The notes beneath the pieces are model-generated. The model was not told where the DNA came from. It ran no database searches and worked only from the letters and a program-made list of their open reading frames with translations. 64,000 nucleotides of DNA from CAZAQK01 sp964535825 (lineage in GTDB: Bacteria; Pseudomonadota; Alphaproteobacteria; Rickettsiales; SXRF01): the NCBI GenBank assembly GCA_964535825.1, contig CAZHUC010000005.1:1-64000 (forward strand). The letters are read 5' to 3'. Both the position numbers and the translations under genes were made by a program. This document shows positions 25,740 through 32,820 of the stretch, one piece after another. Position 1 is the stretch's first letter. Every line of letters begins with the position of its first letter.

Positions 25740-27035
25740 ATGCTAAGCGCAGCACTTAAAAAATATGACGAAACCAAAAAGCTGTTGCTGTTTAAAGAGA
25801 CGCAAGGCTCAAAGATAGTCTTTCTTCGCCAGCATAAAGAAAGAGATACCGAACCTGTAATTACTCACCATGTCGAAGGCAAAAAAATTACATGCTTGCT
25901 TGATGGTGAAAAAATCAAACAAGTTGTTTTTGACGGATACAAAAAGATACCCGATTTCTTTAGCGACTTCGGATATGGCTTTAGCAGCAGAGAAATAAAT
26001 CGCTTCTTCCGTAATAATCTAAAGGGCAGCCATAACGCGATTGTCTTTACGAAAAAGGGCAAATCGAAAATTAAGGGCACCGCACTCTATATCAATCAAA
26101 AAGATTTTGAGGCCTTAGAAAAAAGCATTAATTCCGAGCAGAATGCTTGCAACCTTACTAAAAAGCAGCTCATATCCAATTTTCTTAATGAACACTTCCC
26201 CTCTTTACCTTTTGAACATCGAGACACCAACAGCAATAAAGACCTCGTTCTCAGAAATTTAAATGAAAAGCTTCTCCCTAAACTAACTGCTGCTGATGTA
26301 GAGCGGATAGGTAATTTTTACGTTGAGGCTTCTAAAAAATTCAAACGTCAAGACCTTGTTAAGAAGGTTGCTGCTGACCTGCAAAGAAACTCTCGCATCA
26401 TCACTCTCCAGCAACTAATCAAACAGTACAAAGATTTATTGAAGAAGAACCCTCCAGAGAAGGTATGGCAAGCATTCTTTGATGAATATATTACTATTTT
26501 CGATACGCGCTATGTGCGTAAGTTAAATCAAAAGAATATTGCGGTAGGCATTACCAAGTACCCTGATTTGGTTTTGGTAGATGTTTATGGCTATATCGAT
26601 TTCTATGAACTTAAAAAAAGCGGTGCCAATATTTTAGATTTCGATAAGAGCCACAACACCTTCTATTGGTCGAAGGAAATGAACATGGCTATAGCGCAAG
26701 TTTCCGACTACCTGCAAAAGGCTAAAGACAATTCGCAACAATATGCCCAATCAATAAAATTAGAAACTCAAACGGACAGTCAGCCGGGTATAGAGGTTAC
26801 GATTATCAACCCCAAAGCTATTATAGTCGCTGGCTCAAAAAGTTTACTTAATACCGATAAGAAGCGTCATGTATTTAAAACGCTAAGGGAAAGCCTTAAA
26901 GATATTGAGTTCGTACTATATGACGAACTTCTTGAACGGTTAGAAAACCTCTTAAATCATATAAAGCTAGAGACTACGCAAACTTCTACTTCGCGTAAGA
27001 AGGTGGTTTCCAAAGCGAAGTCGGTTAATCAATAA
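25740..27035 (+). CDS. sduA: Shedu-type (DUF4263) anti-phage nuclease
   Basis: The 431-residue protein has a variable N-terminal half (residues 1-230) of unknown fold. The C-terminal DUF4263 domain carries the PD-(D/E)XK site as P275-D276, then E290-L-K292-K293, followed by an AQVSDYL helix near residue 335 and a final segment VLYDELLERLENLL typical of the family. Shedu proteins are single-gene defence systems that degrade DNA. Start codon: the ATG at 25740, with GGGAG rather far upstream. A membrane-protein gene follows after 17 bases on the same strand, which is unusual for a single-gene system. Confidence 0.85.
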   Translation: MLSAALKKYDETKKLLLFKETQGSKIVFLRQHKERDTEPVITHHVEGKKITCLLDGEKIKQVVFDGYKKIPDFFSDFGYGFSSREINRFFRNNLKGSHNAIVFTKKGKSKIKGTALYINQKDFEALEKSINSEQNACNLTKKQLISNFLNEHFPSLPFEHRDTNSNKDLVLRNLNEKLLPKLTAADVERIGNFYVEASKKFKRQDLVKKVAADLQRNSRIITLQQLIKQYKDLLKKNPPEKVWQAFFDEYITIFDTRYVRKLNQKNIAVGITKYPDLVLVDVYGYIDFYELKKSGANILDFDKSHNTFYWSKEMNMAIAQVSDYLQKAKDNSQQYAQSIKLETQTDSQPGIEVTIINPKAIIVAGSKSLLNTDKKRHVFKTLRESLKDIEFVLYDELLERLENLLNHIKLETTQTSTSRKKVVSKAKSVNQ

Positions 27036-27052
27036 ACTTACGTTACTTCTGC

Positions 27053-27754
27053 ATGGTCTATCAGGTTATTACATTTATCGGCTTGTTACTCTGCGTGGCC
27101 TGGGCTGTAACTAGCCCCGGATTTGATTCCATCACAGCTACTATTTTCGGTTTTGCCATATATTTCAGAAATGAGGTGCATGGGATAATAGGATTGAAAT
27201 TTATCTCTCTAACACCGAAAACACCGTTAATTAAAAATCTTCAAGAATCAAAATTCTCATTTTTCTCACCGGAATATATACATCCCAAAATTATCGAAGA
27301 TTTAGGTGGTTTACTTTCCGATACAGGCGACCAAGTAGTTGCAGTAAATCTTCTCAATTCTAATAGCAGCAATAAATACTTTGGCGCAGTTACTACCCAA
27401 GTTAGGGATAAGTTCCCTATCGTGATATGCAAAGAAAAGGATACCGAATTTAGTTATCAGTACATTGGGGGTTCTTTTAACGGTATTCATATAGTCAGAA
27501 CTTGGAATTCTGGAGGTGGGACGGGAATTTTTTGTACCATCGCCTTGTTCATTATTACCGCTGATAAAACAATCGATTATGAAAATGGTAGTTTAGTACA
27601 GAGAGATAGATTTCTCTTAAAGAAAATCGGCGCTCTTCCATTAGGTGATAGATATTCGGGGGAAATTAAATATAAGTTCGGTTTTTTATATATACCTCAC
27701 TGTTCATACCTAGCTACGATTAGAAAAAGTTCAGCGTTATTCTTTGTATTATAA
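27053..27754 (+). CDS. membrane-anchored protein paired with Shedu, unknown
   Basis: The protein has 233 residues. The N-terminus (about 3-45) is strongly hydrophobic and could form one or two membrane helices; a second hydrophobic stretch lies near residues 157-170. The remainder has a beta-rich look with Gly-rich turns (YIGGSFNGIH, NSGGGTG). No family is recognised. Its start lacks a ribosome site and lies 17 bases after the Shedu stop, implying translational coupling, so it may modulate or localise that nuclease. This is inference from context only. Confidence 0.6.
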   Translation: MVYQVITFIGLLLCVAWAVTSPGFDSITATIFGFAIYFRNEVHGIIGLKFISLTPKTPLIKNLQESKFSFFSPEYIHPKIIEDLGGLLSDTGDQVVAVNLLNSNSSNKYFGAVTTQVRDKFPIVICKEKDTEFSYQYIGGSFNGIHIVRTWNSGGGTGIFCTIALFIITADKTIDYENGSLVQRDRFLLKKIGALPLGDRYSGEIKYKFGFLYIPHCSYLATIRKSSALFFVL

Positions 27755-27765
27755 TTCTATCAGCT

Positions 27766-29691
27766 TTAATCACAGCTTAAGGTAACTGCGGTTTTAAAGA
27801 CTTTTCTTTTGGTCGGAAGCCTAATTTGAAAACATCTTTCAGAATTTTTATTTGCAGGCAAACATTCCGAAATAACTGCCATTACTTTGTCAACTAATCG
27901 GGAGTCATATTTTTTATTATCCAGTGCTTCCCTTAGGTCAATTAATTGGCGCTCACCATTTATTCTATAGGATGTCTTTATAATGCTGGGGGCTAGCATA
28001 TAATATTTTTTTGACCACAGTGATGCCAGTATAGCACCGTTCCATGCTTCAATATCATTCGGCAAACAAAGCCCTGCAAATACATAGGCTATTGTTGAGT
28101 TGTCTATATCATTCAATAAGCCGTACGTGACACCTAAATTGAACCATGCCAACGAGCATAGTGCATCGTGTTTAAAGGCCTTTTTAAAGTGGCGAATATT
28201 TTCTTTATGCGTTAGACCTTTTTGATGTTCAGTAAATTTCGAGGCTAACTCTTTATTGCGTATTTGCGAATCGAACTTGAATGATTTGCGTAAGTACCGA
28301 AGGCAATGAAGTTTCAAATGCCATTCGTCTGCTGATTTCTTGCTCTTTCCCAATGCGGCACTAAATGCTTTTTCAGCTTTTTCATATTGACCAGAGAACA
28401 TTAATGCATCGGCATAGAGACATTTGTAATGTTTATTCCTATTTAATTTGAGCAATCGTTCATAGGCACGGGCTGCAAAGCGGTATCGTCCTAATAGAAA
28501 AAGGTTGGCAGCTACTTCCTGCCTAAAATAAGTACTATCATTGTATGAGGGGGTATACTTCTTCGCCTGCTTAAAATGGTACAATGCTTTGCGATGGAAT
28601 CCATTATTATGCAAATAATTGGCGTAATTATAGTGAGATATACCCGCTAATTCTTTGTCTTTATTTTTGTGAGCGTGATTGATTCTTCCAAGAAAATACT
28701 CTTCAACTTCCTTACGTTTTTCCTCAGTAAACAAAGGATAGTTCTTAAAAATGTACATTGCAAAACTGATGGTAAATAAAGAATCATCAGTCATCCATTT
28801 ATCTTGCAATTCTACTGCTTCTTTAAAATATCCGGCCATCAGGAGTATATTGATTATTTGTCCTGCGAACCTTTCATCATGGCCTAAAAGACATTTTTCC
28901 TTATATGAAATGATTAGTTCTGCGGCAGGCGCATAATGTCTGAATCGTGCTAATCCGAAACCTAATCCTACCATCAAATCATAAGGTAAATTGGATATTG
29001 GTTTTTTAGATTTCTTTTTCTGAAATCCATGTAAGCCAAAGCTAGTTATTCCAACAATTTTAATGATTGCGGAAGTCGAAGAGATTTCTATTTTTACCAA
29101 TGGAGCATCATCGGTTTGAACTAACTTTATACGTGGCTCGTCATTGCAAACTTTTTTAAATAAAGTCTGCATTTTGGAGGCGCTGTATCCCCTGATACTA
29201 TCAAAATTGTACTCGACTGATGTCCTGATAGGAAGATTAAGCGAGGGATTTTTTATTGTCTTTAATAATTCTAGGTCAGAAACTAATTCGGCAGAGGCGC
29301 TTTGCTTCCACTCATTTTTCTTGGCATAGGTAAGAGAAATTTTCTTTTTCTTTCCTAGAACTGTGAGGTCAATTGAGTGAGCCCATTGGTTATAAAATTT
29401 TTTATTCTTATTATCCCATCCTACAATTAATACTGGGAGTTCTAGCGTCCTATAATATTTGAGGCGGTCAACATCTATTGAGAAAGATGGTTTTCCACTA
29501 TCAGTTGACTTCAACTGTACTAGAAACATTAGTCCTGTAGATTTCCCGTTCTTAAAAATTTCAACTTCTTGGTCAATACCGCAATCATCCTGATGCTTGT
29601 CCCGGCAAGCCCAACCAATATCATTAATTAGAGTGCTAAATCGTGCTCTAGAACTGCCTTCCAATTGGTGCTGTTTTGGACGTTGTGGCAT
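27766..29691 (-). CDS. DUF4365 nuclease-like domain with TPR repeats
   Basis: The 641-residue protein begins with a DUF4365 domain (residues about 10-150) whose nuclease-like residues are D40 in CGIDQEVEIF and Q59-L-K61 in FLVQLKST. Residues from about 270 on form tetratricopeptide-type helices (for example NYLHNNGFHRKALYHFKQAKK and ADALMFSGQYEKAEKAFSAAL). DUF4365 proteins occur in defence islands as effector nucleases. Its ATG overlaps the stop of the Mrr-like gene upstream by one base, so the two are made together. It is convergent with the Shedu operon, with 11 bases between the stops. Confidence 0.8.
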   Translation of the reverse strand: MPQRPKQHQLEGSSRARFSTLINDIGWACRDKHQDDCGIDQEVEIFKNGKSTGLMFLVQLKSTDSGKPSFSIDVDRLKYYRTLELPVLIVGWDNKNKKFYNQWAHSIDLTVLGKKKKISLTYAKKNEWKQSASAELVSDLELLKTIKNPSLNLPIRTSVEYNFDSIRGYSASKMQTLFKKVCNDEPRIKLVQTDDAPLVKIEISSTSAIIKIVGITSFGLHGFQKKKSKKPISNLPYDLMVGLGFGLARFRHYAPAAELIISYKEKCLLGHDERFAGQIINILLMAGYFKEAVELQDKWMTDDSLFTISFAMYIFKNYPLFTEEKRKEVEEYFLGRINHAHKNKDKELAGISHYNYANYLHNNGFHRKALYHFKQAKKYTPSYNDSTYFRQEVAANLFLLGRYRFAARAYERLLKLNRNKHYKCLYADALMFSGQYEKAEKAFSAALGKSKKSADEWHLKLHCLRYLRKSFKFDSQIRNKELASKFTEHQKGLTHKENIRHFKKAFKHDALCSLAWFNLGVTYGLLNDIDNSTIAYVFAGLCLPNDIEAWNGAILASLWSKKYYMLAPSIIKTSYRINGERQLIDLREALDNKKYDSRLVDKVMAVISECLPANKNSERCFQIRLPTKRKVFKTAVTLSCD

Positions 29692-30557
29692 TATGATTCC
29701 GTATGTTTAAATTTTCCCGGCTTGATGTTTTGCAGGATGCTTTCGAGCTTACGGATATTCCTTTTGCTTACTTCGAGCGGACAAATTAAAACGCAGAAAA
29801 ATATAAAGTCGGCAAATTCTACATAACCCGTATATTCGTAAGGCTCTCCCCTTCGATATTGGAGTATTCTTAACCTTGTTCTACCATCCTCTCTTTGAAT
29901 AGTATCCTGATATTCAAATGTTGCATCAGGAGATGACTCTAGAATCCCCTGCTCCTGAAGGTTTATTAGCTGGTCTAAATTTTTATTATCTTTTTTTCGA
30001 TTCCAGAAGTTCACATACATGAACTCCCCGTGTTTCCAAATTGCATCTTTTAAATCAAATCCGCGTTGATACAGAAATGCTAAAGCCGGTATTCCAACTT
30101 CTTTGTGTTGTCCTGCATCAATAATCCAACCAAATGGGGCTTGTAAGAATACACAGTTATTTCCTGAATAAGGAAACGCCCCGAATCCCTGCCAACGCTT
30201 TAAATCGTCAAAATTGAGTATATCAACTTCTACGTCCCACTCTTCGTTATAGGCTCTTTGTAGAGCCGCTTTCGTAAAGCCTTTTTGTGATATGATTAGT
30301 CCTTTATGCGCTCCTACATCTTTGAGCATAGAAATAAAGGACTCTACATCTTTAACATCCACTTTTTTGCTACGAAATTTAGCATCAATAGCAATCCGAA
30401 TCAGATTTCCGGCTATACGTTCTTCTATAAGAATATCAATCTGACGCTTTGTCTTTGAACTCTTGCCTTCTAAGGAAGCATTTTGAGTTATGTTTGCAGC
30501 AGGATAATGGGCTTTCATAAGCTCATAAATTTCCTGTTCGTATTGCTTCCAATCCAT
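29691..30557 (-). CDS. Mrr-like restriction endonuclease
   Basis: The 288-residue protein has an N-terminal Mrr_cat-type PD-(D/E)XK domain (residues 1-125) with RQIDILIE supplying D41 and IDAKF supplying D58 and K60, followed by LIISQKGFTKAA, the usual Mrr fold continuation. The C-terminal 160 residues have no recognised domain and may be a target or partner recognition part. It is the first gene of a two-gene operon with the DUF4365-TPR protein and the most likely nuclease of the pair. Confidence 0.85.
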   Translation of the reverse strand: MDWKQYEQEIYELMKAHYPAANITQNASLEGKSSKTKRQIDILIEERIAGNLIRIAIDAKFRSKKVDVKDVESFISMLKDVGAHKGLIISQKGFTKAALQRAYNEEWDVEVDILNFDDLKRWQGFGAFPYSGNNCVFLQAPFGWIIDAGQHKEVGIPALAFLYQRGFDLKDAIWKHGEFMYVNFWNRKKDNKNLDQLINLQEQGILESSPDATFEYQDTIQREDGRTRLRILQYRRGEPYEYTGYVEFADFIFFCVLICPLEVSKRNIRKLESILQNIKPGKFKHTES

Positions 30558-30635
30558 ATGCTTTCATTGTTAGTTCTTGAAAACTAAACAATATAATAAT
30601 ACTGTCGGGAATTGAAGCGGCAAAAAAGCTGTTTT

Positions 30636-30780
30636 GGATGCTTAAACACATCCTACCAAAAGCGTTCAGTTCCACACGAAAGTGGACTCTAGCCCTAGGG
30701 CTGGGGTTCCGCTGTTATGCAATAGCGCCTCGGCGTAAAGGCAGTGGGCACGACCTTTTGGCGTGTGTTTAAAGCCCCAG
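30636..30780. other. hairpin-rich intergenic segment
   Basis: Between the Mrr operon and the Sel1 gene (30558-30798) the DNA is GC-richer than its neighbours and holds several pairings: GGATG/CATCC (30636-30653), TCCAC/GTGGA (30671-30686), the perfect palindrome AGCCCTAGGGCT (30691-30702), and CTGGGG (30701) with CCCCAG (30775-30780) enclosing some 70 bases. It may encode a structured RNA or be the leader of the Sel1 gene. No protein gene is seen in it. Confidence 0.35.
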
Positions 30781-30798
30781 TCACCAGTAGGGCTTACC

Positions 30799-31737
30799 AT
30801 GAAAAAATCTGCGATATCTTTTATAATGAATATGAGCCTAGGGATTGCTTATAGTTTTCCCGTTTTGGCAGCAGGAAACCAGCCAGAAAGTACCAGTGAG
30901 ATTCTAGGAAAATTAATAGTATGGGTCATATTGATTATTCTCGTTGGCGTTATAATAAGACGAAATAAAAATATCTTGTTTAATAAAGAAGCACTTAGGC
31001 CAAGGATTAAATTAGCCATTTTTCTTGTTTTAACCATTTTAGGTCTTTTTATTTTCGTATCTTTAATCCCTAATAAACCTTCAATAGAAAATACCCGAGC
31101 AACTCAGCATGATGTGAGTTTTTTACCACCAAAAAATCTTGACCAAATAAAGATAAAGAAGAAGGCCGTTACTGAATTCGATAAATTCGTAGCAGATGGT
31201 CATGATATTGATAATAAACATGATGCTGATGTCATCATTGGTTTAGCTGACAGCGGCGATGCAGATGCGGAATTCTTCATGGCAAATTTAATGATGAAAA
31301 ATAACGAACCACAAAAAGCCATTTTTATGACTAGAATGGCGGCCGAAAATGGGCATCCCCTCGCTCAACATAATTTAGCTACAGCTTATGAGGATGGGAT
31401 AGGTGGATTAGAGAAAAATACTAATGCAGCCAAATATTGGTATGAAAAGGCTGCACTTAATGGCTTCCCACCCTCAATGAGTAATCTAGCAAATTACTAT
31501 CATGATGGAGAGGCAGTAGAGAAGGATTTAGTACAAGCTTATGTATGGCTTGAGATGGCCCTAACTTGCTTCCCTTACTATGCAAAATCATCCGAAATGA
31601 TGACATCACAATTCAAAGAGATACTTATAAATAATAAAAAAGCAATTTTTCATACACTCAGTAAAGACGAAAAAGAAAAAGCCTCCAGTATGTTAAACGA
31701 CTTGAAGGCTAAGATGATTATCATAACGGGATATTAA
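30799..31737 (+). CDS. Sel1-repeat membrane protein
   Basis: The protein is 312 residues from the ATG at 30799, which has AGGG 8 bases upstream; a GTG at 30763 is in frame but would bury the signal peptide. An N-terminal signal-like helix (to about residue 26) and two further hydrophobic segments (about 38-53 and 71-90) put it in the envelope. The C-terminal half has Sel1/TPR-like units containing AAENGHPLAQHNLATAYEDG and AALNGFPPSMSNLANYYHDG. Such repeats bind proteins. It may form a module with the next membrane gene, 31 bases downstream. Confidence 0.75.
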   Translation: MKKSAISFIMNMSLGIAYSFPVLAAGNQPESTSEILGKLIVWVILIILVGVIIRRNKNILFNKEALRPRIKLAIFLVLTILGLFIFVSLIPNKPSIENTRATQHDVSFLPPKNLDQIKIKKKAVTEFDKFVADGHDIDNKHDADVIIGLADSGDADAEFFMANLMMKNNEPQKAIFMTRMAAENGHPLAQHNLATAYEDGIGGLEKNTNAAKYWYEKAALNGFPPSMSNLANYYHDGEAVEKDLVQAYVWLEMALTCFPYYAKSSEMMTSQFKEILINNKKAIFHTLSKDEKEKASSMLNDLKAKMIIITGY

Positions 31738-31768
31738 TTTCTCTCTTCCGGCGATTCCTTTTTCAGCT

Positions 31769-32344
31769 ATGCTAGATTTGTTCAAATTAAGTATAGTGTG
31801 CAAAATGCAGCAAAAATGGCGTCCCAACATTAGAGACTACAATATTATCACTCCAGAAACGGCGGATTTTATATATGATTCTGCTGAAAAATACTTATTA
31901 GATACAATAAAAGTCTCTGAAATACAGGATAATAAGGCCTTCCAGTTACTTTCTATGCTGATTGCTTTTATATCAGCTATTACAGGATATATGTTTCTAG
32001 AATGTGACTTTGTGTCTCGGCATTGTACTGCTGAGACCAATATTTTTTGGCAAGGCATAGCAATGTTCTCCGGCTTCTTAATTGCTGCCACGATGATAGT
32101 AGGCTGTATATTCCCTAAAAGATTCCACTTCAGTGGGAACGAGCCTAAGAATTTACTTGTCGAAGAAATATGTCGTCTGAATATTCACGATATTAAAACT
32201 ACCAGCGCCATCGCTATGCAAGAGCGAGTTGCCGAAAATATGAGACTAGTACAGAGTAAGGCTTATTGGCTAAAATGTGCTTGTATAACAATGGTAGGAA
32301 CCCCATTTTTGGTGGTTACTATCATACTAATAATGGGTAGCTAG
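31769..32344 (+). CDS. multi-TM protein, SLATT/PycTM-like topology
   Basis: The protein has 191 residues with four hydrophobic segments (about 60-80, 92-112, near 165, and 170-190) separated by a charged helical region. The stretch before the first segment (DKYLL-like EKYLLDTIKVSEIQDNKAFQLL) resembles membrane effectors of the SLATT or Pycsar-effector type, which permeabilise the membrane on activation. The resemblance is in layout, not in a clear motif, so the call is weak. There is no nucleotide cyclase gene in the island. The ribosome site is poor; an ATG 12 codons in is an alternative start. Confidence 0.5.
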   Translation: MLDLFKLSIVCKMQQKWRPNIRDYNIITPETADFIYDSAEKYLLDTIKVSEIQDNKAFQLLSMLIAFISAITGYMFLECDFVSRHCTAETNIFWQGIAMFSGFLIAATMIVGCIFPKRFHFSGNEPKNLLVEEICRLNIHDIKTTSAIAMQERVAENMRLVQSKAYWLKCACITMVGTPFLVVTIILIMGS

Positions 32345-32350
32345 CCCTCC

Positions 32351-32485
32351 CTATTTGTCCCGTGGTGGAGTTTGGGTGTTAGGTGTTTTTTGCAACGTAC
32401 CAGGATTTTGAACCGGTGGCAAAGATGGCTTCGTTTGCTGAAGGTTTGTGCTTCCGCTACTTGGTGGTTTAGTCGAATTACTCAT
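32351..32485 (-). CDS. 44-aa Pro/Thr/Gln-rich small protein
   Basis: This short minus-strand frame encodes a protein rich in Pro, Thr, Ser and Gln (PPSSGSTN, LPPVQNPGT, TQTPPRDK) with no hydrophobic segment. It is supported by an excellent ribosome site, GAGGGAG 8 bases before the ATG. It ends 6 bases from the stop of the convergent TM gene. Its function is unknown; it could be an island-encoded regulator or binding peptide. Confidence 0.6.
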   Translation of the reverse strand: MSNSTKPPSSGSTNLQQTKPSLPPVQNPGTLQKTPNTQTPPRDK

Positions 32486-32715
32486 ACTCAAACTCCCTCA
32501 AAATGCGCTGGTAACATTATACATTCAACATCTGCAGAGGCAAGAGTAAGAAGGTATATACACTACTTAGCGAACCTGTATTTGTGATTTTGTCAACCAC
32601 CCAATAACCGTCACATCATATTACTTCTCCGGTAGTTACTGAGCAGCTGTAAACCTAGGATTAGCCATGCTCCCACAATCAACTTTCTGTCGTGTAAACT
32701 ACATTATATCGAATA

Positions 32716-32815
32716 TTGACGATTTGACACTTTGACACACAATTCTGATATAATTCTTCTTATATATAAGAAGGGGAATTAACCATTTTTCTCTGTCATT
32801 TCGTCAATACGTCAA
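32716..32815. other. candidate replication origin: inverted iteron arrays around an AT palindrome
   Basis: Three TTGAC repeats at exact 8-base spacing (32716, 32724, 32732) face three inverted copies GTCAT/GTCAA/GTCAA, also at 8-base spacing (32795, 32803, 32811). Centred between them is a perfect 18-bp AT-rich palindrome, CTTCTTATATATAAGAAG (32756-32773); the centres of symmetry agree within one base. It abuts the 3' end of the primase-helicase gene, where satellite origins usually lie. The rest of 32486-32715 shows no gene. Confidence 0.6.
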
Positions 32816-32820
32816 GCTAG

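Noticed and set aside
30558..30798. Retron-type ncRNA
   Set aside because: No reverse transcriptase gene is present in the island, so the hairpins alone do not support a retron.
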